Part shown: piece by piece, positions 15,704 to 24,355 of the stretch
Layout: every line of letters starts with the position of its first letter
How positions within the stretch are numbered: position 1 is the first letter of the stretch
DNA from: JABCPE02 sp963520375
GTDB lineage: Bacteria > Bacteroidota > Bacteroidia > Flavobacteriales > Weeksellaceae
Length of the DNA: 50,091 nucleotides
Assembly (NCBI GenBank): GCA_963520375.1
Contig: CAUQQF010000014.1
Location: 1-50,091 of the forward strand
Direction: 5' to 3'
Made by a program: the position numbers and the translations under genes
Notes under the pieces: model-generated
Database searches by the model: none
What the model was told of the DNA's origin: nothing
The model's input: the letters and a program-made list of their open reading frames with translations, nothing else

Positions 15704-16705
15704 ATGAAGATTACAATTTTTGTCAGCTTATTTCTAAGTTCTTTTTTCATGGCGCAGACTAATGATAGTTTGGCTGTGGAAACTCCTTTGGACAGCATAC
15801 AAACTCAGAATATAAAAATTCAGGAAGTAAAAATATCTGAAAACGAAACTTTCATCTATCAAAAGCCAAAATTTTGGGATTTTGTCAATAAAATACCCAA
15901 AAACATCGCAGGAACGGCCACAGATATAGTTTCAAAAAAATACTATCCATACGGACTTGCCGCTTTGGGCAGCACGGCTGCTCTCATTCCTGCCGACCCT
16001 TGGGTCATTAGAGAAAGCCGAAATCTTGGTGAAGCTCTCGGCATGAATGAAGCTCACACCTACCGAAAACTCGGATTTCTGAAAATAATCCCTGCGGATG
16101 TGAACTCTGCGCTGTATTTCATCGGTAATGGAACTACGGTGATTCTCATCAGTGGAGGACTTGCAACCTATGGTTTATTTAAAAACGATTATCGGGCAAT
16201 CAGCACCTCTATGCAGCTCATAGAAAGCCTTGCGCTGTCAGGAGTTTTTGCTCAATCTATTAAGCGTATCACAGGAAGAGAAAGTCCATTCATCACTGCT
16301 GAACGAAACGGATGGCACAGCCACTGGACTTTCGCGCCGAGTTTTGCAGCATACCAAGGAGATACTTCTAGATATGATGCCATGCCCTCTGGACACCTTA
16401 CTACTGCAATGGCCGCTCTCACGGTACTTACAGAAAATTACCCTGAAAAAAAATGGCTAAAACCTGTGGGATACACTCTTTTAGGGCTGATGTCTTTTGA
16501 AATGCTTCAGAGTAAGGTTCACTGGGTATCAGACTATCCTATCGCTATTTTCCTCGGCTACCTTATCGGAAAAAATATTGCCAAAACGAGAATCACGAAA
16601 GTAAATAACTCTCCTATGGCGGAAAACAAGAAAAAATACGACTTACAACTGTCGGCTGGTTCTCTGTATGGATATCAGACTATAGGCGTGAATATCAAGT
16701 TTTAA
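15704..16705 (+). CDS. PAP2-family phosphatase, second of two, with altered first motif
   Basis: A 333-residue PAP2-type protein with a signal peptide (to about residue 17, FFMAQ) and a longer N-terminal region than its neighbour. PSGH is at 228-231 and the third motif has His273 and Asp277 (KVHWVSD). The first motif reads KRITGRESP (187-195), so the Arg of the usual K-x6-RP is a Ser, although the preceding GR pair is kept. It may still be active, with Arg192 helping. The C-terminus is beta-like (LQLSAGSLYGYQTIGVNIKF) and might pack at the outer membrane. Ends at a terminator shared with the convergent CBS gene. Confidence 0.85.
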   Translation: MKITIFVSLFLSSFFMAQTNDSLAVETPLDSIQTQNIKIQEVKISENETFIYQKPKFWDFVNKIPKNIAGTATDIVSKKYYPYGLAALGSTAALIPADPWVIRESRNLGEALGMNEAHTYRKLGFLKIIPADVNSALYFIGNGTTVILISGGLATYGLFKNDYRAISTSMQLIESLALSGVFAQSIKRITGRESPFITAERNGWHSHWTFAPSFAAYQGDTSRYDAMPSGHLTTAMAALTVLTENYPEKKWLKPVGYTLLGLMSFEMLQSKVHWVSDYPIAIFLGYLIGKNIAKTRITKVNNSPMAENKKKYDLQLSAGSLYGYQTIGVNIKF

Positions 16706-16732
16706 ATTTTAGAATTAAAATTAAATATAAAA

Positions 16733-16762
16733 AAACATCTTACTTTTTTGAGTAAGATGTTT
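16733..16762. terminator. Terminator between the PAP2 pair and the CBS gene
   Basis: A perfect 12-bp stem (16733-16744 with 16751-16762), 6-base loop, then CGTTTTTT on the forward strand; the A-run before it gives a T-run on the reverse strand, so it can serve both convergent genes. Confidence 0.85.
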
Positions 16763-16785
16763 CGTTTTTTATTGTAAAAGACTTT

Positions 16786-17202
16786 TTAGTATTGTTCTAA
16801 GAAGTATTTCAATAAATCTGTTGTAGTGATTACTCCTTTCAGTTCACCATTTTCTACTACTGGTAGAGAGTGGAAACTTTGTTTTGACAAAATTTCGGTT
16901 ACATCTCTCACTGTTTGGTCTGGTGACACACCTACTGGATTTTTCGCCATCACCTGCTCTATAGTGTATGCATTATACACTGTAGTATCTACTTTTTCCT
17001 CATTATCCGACAATTCTGAAAAACTAATTCTCAACAAATCCGAATAACTCAAAATACCTATCAGCTGGTTTCCGCTCACAACAGGTAAGTGTCTGATGTT
17101 ATGCTCTTTGAAAAGTTTTTCTGCATCAAACAATGTGTTTTTTGTAGTAAGCTTAACGACATCCTTTGTCATAATCTGAGATACTGGAACTCTGTGTTTC
17201 AT
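16786..17202 (-). CDS. CBS-domain pair protein
   Basis: A 138-residue cytoplasmic protein made of two CBS domains and nothing else: the first about 8-60 (VSQIMTKDVVKL to HLPVVSGNQLIGILSYSDLL), the second about 80-135 (IEQVMAKNPVGVSPDQTV to SLPVVENGELKGVITTTDLL). CBS pairs bind adenine nucleotides and act as energy or metabolite sensors; stand-alone ones usually modulate another protein, which cannot be named here. Its own start region has TACCTTTA near 17246-17253, one base away from the -7 consensus. Divergent from the aminotransferase gene, with a 157-base gap. Confidence 0.9.
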   Translation of the reverse strand: MKHRVPVSQIMTKDVVKLTTKNTLFDAEKLFKEHNIRHLPVVSGNQLIGILSYSDLLRISFSELSDNEEKVDTTVYNAYTIEQVMAKNPVGVSPDQTVRDVTEILSKQSFHSLPVVENGELKGVITTTDLLKYFLEQY

Positions 17203-17359
17203 AATAATTTATATTTAAGATTAAACTTCCTTTTTTTCTTCGATAAAGGTACGACTTTATATTTATGCCGAAGAATTTTTTTTAATGACATTTAACATCT
17301 TTTGCAAATTTCCTTCTATAAATAGTTTAGAAATTGTATTTTTACAAAAAATTTTGGTT

Positions 17360-18487
17360 ATGAGAAAAATCCAGATGGTTGATTTACAAAGTCAATATTT
17401 CAAAATAAAAAACGAAGTAGATAACGCGGTGCTGAATGTCTTCGAGTCGGCGGCCTTTATCAATGGTCCTGAGGTTCAGTCTTTCCAAGCTGAATTAGAA
17501 GAATATTTAGGCGTGAAAAATGTAATTCCTTGTGCGAACGGCACGGACGCTCTACAAATTGCCCTAATGGCGCTTGATTTACAAGAAGGCGATGAAGTGA
17601 TTACGGCAGATTTTACCTTTGCGGCTACGGTGGAAGTTATCCATTTATTAAAACTAAAAGCTGTTTTGGTGGATGTAGATTATGACAATTTCACTATTGA
17701 TATTGAGCAGCTTAAAAAAGCCATCACACCTAAAACCAAGGCTATCATGCCTGTACACCTTTTCGGGCAGTGCGCGAATATGGAGGCTATTTTGAAAATT
17801 GCAAAAGAGCATAACCTCTTCGTAATCGAGGACAATGCACAGGCTATCGGTGCCGATTTTATTTTCTCTGATGGAACTCAGAAAAAGGCTGGAACGATAG
17901 GAACGATAGGGACTACATCATTTTTCCCTTCTAAGAATTTAGGTTGTTATGGAGATGGTGGCGCTATTTTTACCAATGATGATGATTTGGCCTACAAAAT
18001 GAGAGGAATCGTAAATCATGGAATGTACAAAAGATATTATCACGATGAAGTAGGCGTAAACTCTCGATTGGACAGCGTGCAGGCGGCTATTTTGAGAAGA
18101 AAACTGCCTCATTTAGAAACCTATAATGAAGCTAGAAGAAAAGCTGCAAACTTCTATGACGAAGCTTTTGCAGGGCATCCACATCTGCTTATCCCAAAAA
18201 GAGAGAAAAATTCTACTCATGTTTTTCATCAGTACACGCTGAGAGTTTTAAACGGAAAAAGAAACGAACTACAAGAGTTTCTTGCATCAAAGGAAATCCC
18301 TGCGATGATTTATTATCCTGTGGCGCTTAGAAAACAAAAAGCATACTTTCAAGCGAGTAATGATGCTGACTTCAAAAACACTGACAAGCTTCTAGACCAA
18401 GTAATTTCTTTGCCAATGCACACAGAGCTAGATGAAGAGCAGCTGAAATACATTACAGAAAGTGTTCTGGAATTCATGAATAAATAA
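17360..18487 (+). CDS. DegT/DnrJ/EryC1/StrS-family sugar aminotransferase
   Basis: A pyridoxal-phosphate enzyme that puts an amino group on a keto-sugar nucleotide, used for surface polysaccharide building. From the ATG at 17360 it has 375 residues. Lys192 in FFPSKNLGCYGDGG forms the aldimine; NGTDAL (60-65), Asp158 (IEDNAQ) and the C-terminal PVALRKQ are family marks. A frame upstream to ATG 17285 adds 25 residues with no family match, and MRKIQMVDLQ is the usual start. Which sugar is made cannot be told; the closest-looking types are WecE/WbpE/FdtB-like. It is followed after 19 bases by a small exported protein and then galE. Confidence 0.88.
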   Translation: MRKIQMVDLQSQYFKIKNEVDNAVLNVFESAAFINGPEVQSFQAELEEYLGVKNVIPCANGTDALQIALMALDLQEGDEVITADFTFAATVEVIHLLKLKAVLVDVDYDNFTIDIEQLKKAITPKTKAIMPVHLFGQCANMEAILKIAKEHNLFVIEDNAQAIGADFIFSDGTQKKAGTIGTIGTTSFFPSKNLGCYGDGGAIFTNDDDLAYKMRGIVNHGMYKRYYHDEVGVNSRLDSVQAAILRRKLPHLETYNEARRKAANFYDEAFAGHPHLLIPKREKNSTHVFHQYTLRVLNGKRNELQEFLASKEIPAMIYYPVALRKQKAYFQASNDADFKNTDKLLDQVISLPMHTELDEEQLKYITESVLEFMNK

Positions 18488-18506
18488 ATTTTTAAACACC
18501 ATAATT

Positions 18507-19025
18507 ATGAGAGTATTTTTGTTTTTAATGCTATTTTTCAATTCTTTTGTGTGGGCACAGCAGGAGGGGAATAAGTTTTTAATCAATAATGACTATTTGG
18601 TTCAGTTTCCCGAATCTGTAAAATACATAAGAACGGATGAAAATTCAGGAGCGTTTTTATTCCATGACAAACAAAATTCAAACATACAAGTTTCCGTTCG
18701 CCCTTCTCAGAATATGGAATTCTACAAAGAAGGACTTTCTCAAACTGAATTATTAGAGGCTTTTTATAAATGGGATTTTGATTTTTGGAAAAGTAACACC
18801 ATCAATGCTAAAGTTACCGAAATCAGCAAAAAACTATCCGAAGGCTATGTTTTGTGGAGTATCGAACTTGATTATGAATCTCAAAAAATCAATCAAATCA
18901 TACTTTCTGGCGTGAAGGAAAGCAATGTGGTATTTATCTCCATTATCAATCCTAAAATGAAGATGAATGAAAAGAAAAAATTCTTGATAGACTTATACAA
19001 AAAAGGAATTTCAAAACATAATTAA
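18507..19025 (+). CDS. Small exported protein of unknown function
   Basis: A 172-residue protein with a signal peptide (hydrophobic 2-16, cleavage likely after VWA). The mature part alternates strands and short helices with no cysteines and no motif I know. It lies 19 bases after the aminotransferase and 4 bases before galE, so it is in the same transcript. The layout is reminiscent of small periplasmic stress or folding proteins, but that is not supported by any residue pattern. I consider it a real gene because of the signal peptide and tight spacing. Confidence 0.65.
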   Translation: MRVFLFLMLFFNSFVWAQQEGNKFLINNDYLVQFPESVKYIRTDENSGAFLFHDKQNSNIQVSVRPSQNMEFYKEGLSQTELLEAFYKWDFDFWKSNTINAKVTEISKKLSEGYVLWSIELDYESQKINQIILSGVKESNVVFISIINPKMKMNEKKKFLIDLYKKGISKHN

Positions 19026-19029
19026 AAGT

Positions 19030-20046
19030 ATGAAAATACTAGTTACGGGCGGTCTAGGCTACATCGGTTCGCACACCGTGGTGGAGCTTTTAGAAAATGA
19101 TTTTGATGTGGTTATCGTAGACAACCTCTCTAACACGGACAAAAAAATACTAACTGGAATAGAACAAATCACTGGAAAAACTCCTGCTTTCTATCCTTTT
19201 GATTTAAGAAACCGAAGCCAAATAGCACAAGTTCTAGATGCTTATAAAATAGATGGCTGTATTCATTTTGCTGCTTTCAAGGCCGTGGGAGAAAGCCAAG
19301 TAAAGCCTATTGATTACTATGAAAACAATATGTTTTCTCTTATCAATCTTTTGCAGGAATTCAAAGAAAGAAATATTTCTAATTTTATTTTCAGTTCTTC
19401 CTGTACCGTTTATGGACAAGCTGACCAAATGCCAATAAACGAAGAAGCACCGATAAAACCTGCCGAATCTGCCTATGGACGAACCAAACAGATGGCAGAA
19501 GAGATTTTGAAAGATTTCGCTGCTGCCCACCAAAAGAAAGTATCATTATTAAGATATTTTAATCCTATTGGTGCTCATCCTTCGGCTAAAATAGGCGAAC
19601 TTCCTCTCGGAATTCCTAACAATCTCGTTCCGTATGTAACCCAAACCGCAGCAGGAATACGAGAAAAACTATACATCTGGGGAGATGACTACCCTACTCC
19701 TGACGGCACTGCCATCCGCGATTATATCTATGTGATGGATTTAGCCAAAGCTCATGTAAAAGCCTTGCAGAAACTGGCTTCCGAAAAATCAGAAACTTTG
19801 GTTGATATTTTCAATCTGGGAACTGGGAAAGGTTCTTCTGTCCTTGAAATCGTAAAGGCTTTTGAAAAAGCAAATAATCTAGAAATCCCTTACCAAATCT
19901 GTGACAGAAGAGCAGGTGACATTACCATCGCCTATGCAGATGCTTCCAAAGCCGAAAAAGAACTCGGCTGGAAGGCTGAAACTCCGCTCGAAGAGGCGCT
20001 GAGAACCACTTGGCTATGGCAGAAAAATCTAGAGCAAGAAAAATAA
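19030..20046 (+). CDS. galE: UDP-glucose 4-epimerase
   Basis: Interconverts UDP-glucose and UDP-galactose (or the N-acetyl forms), with tightly bound NAD. In 338 residues: the Rossmann start TGGLGYIGSH (6-15), catalytic Tyr149 and Lys153 (SAYGRTK), Ser123/124 in FSSSCTVYG, and the GALE-type stretch RYFNPIGAHPS with IGELPLGIPNNL. Length is standard. It is the last gene of a three-gene unit with the aminotransferase, both feeding nucleotide sugars to envelope polysaccharides. A hairpin follows immediately. Confidence 0.96.
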   Translation: MKILVTGGLGYIGSHTVVELLENDFDVVIVDNLSNTDKKILTGIEQITGKTPAFYPFDLRNRSQIAQVLDAYKIDGCIHFAAFKAVGESQVKPIDYYENNMFSLINLLQEFKERNISNFIFSSSCTVYGQADQMPINEEAPIKPAESAYGRTKQMAEEILKDFAAAHQKKVSLLRYFNPIGAHPSAKIGELPLGIPNNLVPYVTQTAAGIREKLYIWGDDYPTPDGTAIRDYIYVMDLAKAHVKALQKLASEKSETLVDIFNLGTGKGSSVLEIVKAFEKANNLEIPYQICDRRAGDITIAYADASKAEKELGWKAETPLEEALRTTWLWQKNLEQEK

Positions 20047-20056
20047 ATTTCAATAA

Positions 20057-20087
20057 AAAAATCTCTTTCAAATTGAAAGAGATTTTT
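20057..20087. terminator. Terminator between galE and the lipoprotein gene
   Basis: A 15-base inverted repeat (20057-20071 with 20073-20087), in practice a 12-bp stem with a 7-base loop, A-run on the left and T-run on the right. It lies between convergent genes and works in both directions. Confidence 0.85.
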
Positions 20088-20092
20088 ATTTT

Positions 20093-20977
20093 TTAGAGGA
20101 AAACTCCACTACTTTCAGAATTAACTTTTGAATTCAATTTTGCATTTATATCAGCTTTTATTTCAGCTTCTGTAACTCCAAATTCCCTCATAGCATCTTC
20201 AATCAAGCTATCTTCGTTAATTCTATCTGTATAAATATGGACAGGGATTTTGATATCCAATTTTTTATCAAAAGAAGCCGAAGAAAGTTTATCATACTCC
20301 AAATTATCTGGTTTTTGGCTGAACTGAGCCAAAACAATTCTCAAATCAAAATTCAGGTATGGTTTTTTCACATCGAAAAATCCTTTCAGTCCTATTTTTT
20401 CTGGTCTTATTTTAGCCTCACGCTGGCCTCCAAAGCTTTTATAGATATATTTGTTCTCAGGATTGGTATCACGGTATTTATAAGTCATGATTTCCTTATT
20501 TGGAACTACTGTCCCGCCACTTATAGCGACTATATTTTCCATTAAAAAGAAGTGCTGGTATTGTTTTGCTGCCTCATCAGATGCTAAAAAACTGTTGATT
20601 CGCTCTCCTTTTTCATTATAATAGAAAATCTCCAAACCATAGAGAGATAGCCCTCCATCAGCAGACATTACACTAAGGGCAGCAGGATTATCAGCCGATG
20701 GAACTATCTGACCATTTTTATTCTCAAAAAAGAATTTTTGTACAGATTTCAGATATTTCACACCTGGATACTCTGGCGAACCATGAAAATACCCATGAGA
20801 ATGCCCTTCTGTAAAACGAAATTCCACCTTGCTCCATTTCAGCTCCGTACTAGGCTGCTCTGGTTTTGGCTTTGGCACGACTATATCATCATTGTCTTGG
20901 CTTCGACAAGCCAAAAGTGAAAAAACAAAAAACACTACTGCTAATACAACTTTGATTGATTTTAAAAAACTTTTCAT
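20093..20977 (-). CDS. Lipoprotein of the TonB-receptor locus (paralogue B)
   Basis: A 294-residue lipoprotein (signal peptide to lipid Cys24) with an acidic run after the cysteine (CRSQDNDD), the type that sends lipoproteins to the cell surface in Bacteroidota. It has a His cluster GHSHGYFHG near residue 58 and later blocks KQYQHFF, YKYRDTNPEN, GLKGFFDVK, FDLRIVLAQF and IKIPVHIY, all shared with the gene upstream, so the two are paralogues. The C-terminal 40 residues (after TDRINEDS) are an extra helical tail. Histidine content and position after the TonB receptor suggest metal-related binding; this is inference. Family not recognised by name. The gap to the upstream lipoprotein gene is 46 bases. 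Confidence 0.75.
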   Translation of the reverse strand: MKSFLKSIKVVLAVVFFVFSLLACRSQDNDDIVVPKPKPEQPSTELKWSKVEFRFTEGHSHGYFHGSPEYPGVKYLKSVQKFFFENKNGQIVPSADNPAALSVMSADGGLSLYGLEIFYYNEKGERINSFLASDEAAKQYQHFFLMENIVAISGGTVVPNKEIMTYKYRDTNPENKYIYKSFGGQREAKIRPEKIGLKGFFDVKKPYLNFDLRIVLAQFSQKPDNLEYDKLSSASFDKKLDIKIPVHIYTDRINEDSLIEDAMREFGVTEAEIKADINAKLNSKVNSESSGVFL

Positions 20978-21023
20978 ATTATTAAATTTTTATTTGTTTA
21001 CTTTATTAAATTATTCTAAAATA

Positions 21024-21752
21024 TTATTGAACTATTTTCACTGGGACTTTCATATCTGTGTCTAAAACAAATGAACCGCTATAATGCAACGCATTGTATT
21101 TTCTGGCTCTTCCTGTCTTAGGTTCTAGTTTATTTTTAACTAAGAAATGAGCCAATCTTATCCTTAAATCAAAACTCTGAGTTCCCAAACCAGTTGTTTT
21201 TATCGTGAAAACACCTTTCAGTCCGACAGGGTCTACTTCCGTAGGATTTTGAGTATCCCACGAACGACGGCGAAGGCTGACTCCACTCTCTCCAAAAACT
21301 CCATTTTCAGGGTCTGTATCCTGATATTCATAGCTCACCAATCTATCCATTTCGGTTTCTTCTACCAGCTTCCCATTTTTATTCAGCTGAAAGAAATGCT
21401 GATGAATAGGCGCCATTTCCTGTGAAACGAATTCACTATTAAGTCTCCTTCCATTGTTATAATACACTATTTCAAGGAGATAGCTGTTTCCTTCTTTCCA
21501 TTCTACGGCTTCTGTATTGTCAAATTTCAATCCATCTTGGGTCAGCAGCGCCGTTCTTCTTTGCTCCTGTGAGGTTGCTGTATTTTTAAATATAAACTCC
21601 ACTCTATCAGGCATTTCGTGTCCTCTGTCTTTGGTTTCGTCCGTTGGCGCCTGAGGGCTGTCGCTATCTCTGCTACAAGAAGAAATACTGAAAATCGCTA
21701 AAAACAGCATTAGCACTGTCAAAATTTTGTTTAGTGAAAACTTATTTTTCAT
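21024..21752 (-). CDS. Lipoprotein of the TonB-receptor locus (paralogue A)
   Basis: A 242-residue lipoprotein (lipid Cys26, SSCSRDSDS) with the same core blocks as its downstream neighbour: PDRVEFIFKN, PIHQHFFQ, YEYQDTDPEN, GLKGVFTIK, FDLRIRLAHF and MKVPVKIV. It lacks the GHSHG cluster of the neighbour but has a GHEMP stretch in the equivalent place. Starts 30 bases after the TonB-receptor gene and is surely in its operon. Likely a surface-exposed partner of the receptor; the ligand is unknown, metal being the guess. Confidence 0.75.
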   Translation of the reverse strand: MKNKFSLNKILTVLMLFLAIFSISSCSRDSDSPQAPTDETKDRGHEMPDRVEFIFKNTATSQEQRRTALLTQDGLKFDNTEAVEWKEGNSYLLEIVYYNNGRRLNSEFVSQEMAPIHQHFFQLNKNGKLVEETEMDRLVSYEYQDTDPENGVFGESGVSLRRRSWDTQNPTEVDPVGLKGVFTIKTTGLGTQSFDLRIRLAHFLVKNKLEPKTGRARKYNALHYSGSFVLDTDMKVPVKIVQ

Positions 21753-21782
21753 AATGTTAAAATTTATTAGAATTAATGATTA

Positions 21783-23837
21783 TTAAAAATTTAATTGTGT
21801 TTTAAATTGAATGTCAATCCCTTTCCCATGAATAAAATACCTCAATCTATCGGTATAATTTTTATAAAGTGCATTGGTAAGATTTTCTACGCCCAAAAAG
21901 AATTTTACACTTTTCTTGTTGTTGTATTCCAGCTCGGCTCCTATTTTCAGCCCCAATAAATGGTAGGCATCAGGAGAGTCCGCCACGAGGTCAAAATCAG
22001 GATTAAACCTTCTCTGCTTAGCAAAATACTGATGTTCCACTTTTGCATAAAAATTCTTGAAAACAGAAGTCGGAATATTCCATTTTAAACTCTGCGAAAG
22101 CTGTAATGGCGGTATCTGTGGAAGATATGCCCTTGTATGCTGGTCGTCTGCATAGACCAAAGAAAGATTGGAATGATATTCTAAATTTTTAGAAATAGGA
22201 ATTCCCACCGCTAAATCTCCCCCTCGGAAAAGAGCGTCGCTCTGCACAAACTTAAATAGTGCTGCTGGACCAGAAAACAACTCCCTATACTGATGCGTAG
22301 GAATGCTGTAAATAAAATTATTAATCGGCTGAACGAACGCAGACATTTCCGCAAAAAATCTATTCCTCTTGTAAGACAATTTATTGACTATTTTCAGCCC
22401 CCTTTCTGCATTTAGGTTTTTATCTCCCACATAGTAGATGGGAATTCCGTGCTGTTTTCCATTGATATACAGCTCATAAGGCTCTGGCGCACGCCACGCA
22501 TATCCCGCATGAGCTACATATTCCAGATGGTCAGTAATCTGATAATGAACTCCTCCGCTGTACGAAAAACTTGAAAAATCTCTCTTCCCGCCATAGAGCT
22601 GACCAAACATATCGTAACCAAGAGAATTTATCGTCCTAAAATCAAAACGCGCTCCCAGCTCTGCCAGCCATTTTCCTCTTTTAAACTCGGAAATGAAAAA
22701 CCCTGCATAATTATTCAAAACAAAATTCGGAATCGTAGGAACTACACCTGTTCCTGGCACATTGAAATTTTCTTTTCTCAAATAACTTACCCCAAACTGA
22801 GTTTCCAATCCTCTAAAATGCGTATTTTTCCAAATCGTTTCCACAAAATGAGAATCAAGCTTGGTATCCTGTGTAGGAATTGTAGTTCTGTCTAACCTTC
22901 TGACATCAAACTCTTTTCGGCGATTATTTTGATAAGCATAAACCAAATCAAAATGATTATTCGGATTAAGTCTAAATTCTGTTTCACTTTTCAGGAAATA
23001 ATGAGCCACATTATGCTTTGGAGCTGTAATATCGTAGGAAAAACCGTATGTAGTAATAGGTCTGCCAAGCTTGAGCCTGCTTTCAAAATCATCTATATTG
23101 CTGGATGCCGCACCATAGAAAATCCCTAATTCTGAATTATATGCACTAAAATACAAATTAGATTTAAATTCATTCTTACGGTATTCCAGCTCAGCAGAAT
23201 AATTCAGCTCCCGAATTCCTGTATTGTTGACATAATAATTTTGAGTTTTATAATCTCCTGCATACTGCGCATTTACCTGCGTTCTCCACGCCCAGTTTTT
23301 TCCCAGCGCTCCTTCCAAATAACCTCCGCCAGAGACTTTTCCAGAATTAGAATTTCCAGAAAGCATCACTGCACCAGCTAATTTCTCACTATAATTAAGA
23401 TTTTTAGGAGACAGCAGAACCACTCCACCAAGCGCACCAGCACCATACCTCACGCTCTGAGCCCCCTTTATTATACTGATATTCTGCGGAATACCCATAC
23501 TGATTTCTGGTGCGTGGTCATCAGACCAGTCTTGGCTTTCCTGTTTTACGCCATTATTTAGGATTAAAATCCTCGTGTTTCCCAAGCCCTCTATCACAGG
23601 TTTTGCTACTGTAGCACCAGCCTGCCGAAGGGTAATTCCTGCCGCTTTGGACAGCACTTCTGAAAGATTTTGACCTATATTTTCTGAAAGATTTTCTTTA
23701 GAAAATTTTACAAGATTATCGGCCGAGATGTTTTTATTTACAATTGTAAGCGTGTCAATGTTTTTGGGCGTTACTTCCTGTGAAAAAAGCATATGAAATC
23801 CACAGAAAATAATCCCAAATACCAATTTTTGAGTCAT
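21783..23837 (-). CDS. TonB-dependent outer membrane receptor (ZnuD-like plug)
   Basis: A 684-residue outer membrane transporter: signal peptide (to about 19, LFSQ), possible TonB box DTLTIVN (28-34), plug domain about 45-150 (LSEVLSKAAGITLRQAG, KPVIEGLGNTRILILNNG, IIKGAQSVRYGAGALGGVV), then a 22-strand-type barrel ending in DIQFKTQLNF with a terminal Phe. It lacks the N-terminal carboxypeptidase-like domain of SusC proteins. The plug stretch WSDDHAPEI recalls the SPDHA loop of zinc receptor ZnuD, so a metal ligand (zinc or copper) is my best inference. It is followed by two paralogous lipoproteins and preceded by a His/Cys-rich small protein. Confidence 0.9.
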   Translation of the reverse strand: MTQKLVFGIIFCGFHMLFSQEVTPKNIDTLTIVNKNISADNLVKFSKENLSENIGQNLSEVLSKAAGITLRQAGATVAKPVIEGLGNTRILILNNGVKQESQDWSDDHAPEISMGIPQNISIIKGAQSVRYGAGALGGVVLLSPKNLNYSEKLAGAVMLSGNSNSGKVSGGGYLEGALGKNWAWRTQVNAQYAGDYKTQNYYVNNTGIRELNYSAELEYRKNEFKSNLYFSAYNSELGIFYGAASSNIDDFESRLKLGRPITTYGFSYDITAPKHNVAHYFLKSETEFRLNPNNHFDLVYAYQNNRRKEFDVRRLDRTTIPTQDTKLDSHFVETIWKNTHFRGLETQFGVSYLRKENFNVPGTGVVPTIPNFVLNNYAGFFISEFKRGKWLAELGARFDFRTINSLGYDMFGQLYGGKRDFSSFSYSGGVHYQITDHLEYVAHAGYAWRAPEPYELYINGKQHGIPIYYVGDKNLNAERGLKIVNKLSYKRNRFFAEMSAFVQPINNFIYSIPTHQYRELFSGPAALFKFVQSDALFRGGDLAVGIPISKNLEYHSNLSLVYADDQHTRAYLPQIPPLQLSQSLKWNIPTSVFKNFYAKVEHQYFAKQRRFNPDFDLVADSPDAYHLLGLKIGAELEYNNKKSVKFFLGVENLTNALYKNYTDRLRYFIHGKGIDIQFKTQLNF

Positions 23838-23914
23838 ATAAAATGATTTAATACAAAAATGAAACGGTTGATTTTTTTAAACCGAAAAATATTTTGTTTG
23901 AAAAAGGGAATGCC

Positions 23915-23944
23915 TTGATTTTAAGTAATATCAACTATGATATT
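23915..23944. promoter_or_regulatory. Candidate operator: three alternating TTGATATT-like half-sites
   Basis: TTGATTTT (23915-23922), its inverted partner AATATCAA (23927-23934) and a further ATGATATT (23937-23944) lie in the 142-base gap upstream of the TonB-receptor gene. Adjacent elements form near-perfect inverted repeats. The arrangement resembles operators of Fur-family metal regulators, though the sequence is not a classic Fur box. Chance cannot be excluded in AT-rich DNA. Confidence 0.35.
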
Positions 23945-23979
23945 GACTTTCATAAAAACCAATAAACATTCAATCAAAA

Positions 23980-24339
23980 CTAAGAAAATACAGGAGGAGC
24001 GCGGGATTGCCATAGAAGAACTATCCTCTCTGATACGAAAATTTTATACGATGAAAAATATGAGAAATATTCATTTACATGAATCTCTGTGAGTGGTTTT
24101 TCTGGAAGAATATAGAAATAATTCAGCGTGCATAAAAACCCACAATCACAGTCGCTTTTGGTCTGTAAATGCGCTTTGTGATAGCAGACTTTATCGCTGC
24201 ATTCTGCTATTTTTTCTGTTTTTTGATGTGTTTCCTGATGATGCAAACGCACAAACAAGCCCGATACATTCATCACAAAGATGAGCAGCAGCACCGAAGC
24301 CAAAAAAGTTTTAATATGTTTTGCAGTTTTTATCATCAT
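23980..24339 (-). CDS. Small His/Cys-rich membrane or exported protein
   Basis: A 119-residue protein with a hydrophobic N-terminal segment (about 11-30, FLASVLLLIFVMNVSGLFV), then a His/Cys-rich part: HHQETH, ECSDKVCYHKAH and CDCGFLC. The C-terminus ends in SRAPPVFS. A short His/Cys-rich protein ending in a [RG]PP-like tail recalls two families that I know to sit near metal (copper) receptor genes, DUF2946 in proteobacteria and HYC_CC_PP in Bacteroidota; I cannot confirm membership. It has its own promoter box and is followed by the TonB-receptor gene on the same strand. Metal binding is plausible from composition. Confidence 0.65.
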   Translation of the reverse strand: MMIKTAKHIKTFLASVLLLIFVMNVSGLFVRLHHQETHQKTEKIAECSDKVCYHKAHLQTKSDCDCGFLCTLNYFYILPEKPLTEIHVNEYFSYFSSYKIFVSERIVLLWQSRAPPVFS

Positions 24340-24355
24340 TATTTGATAACGGACA

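Noticed and set aside
17891..17914. GGAACGATA-type tandem repeat in the aminotransferase gene
   Set aside because: Codes for GTIGTIGT just before the PLP-binding FFPSKNLG block; a small in-frame repeat in a conserved loop, not a separate element.
23873..23892. CGGTT ... AACCG inverted arms upstream of the TonB receptor
   Set aside because: Only 5 bp per arm around a T-run; likely chance.
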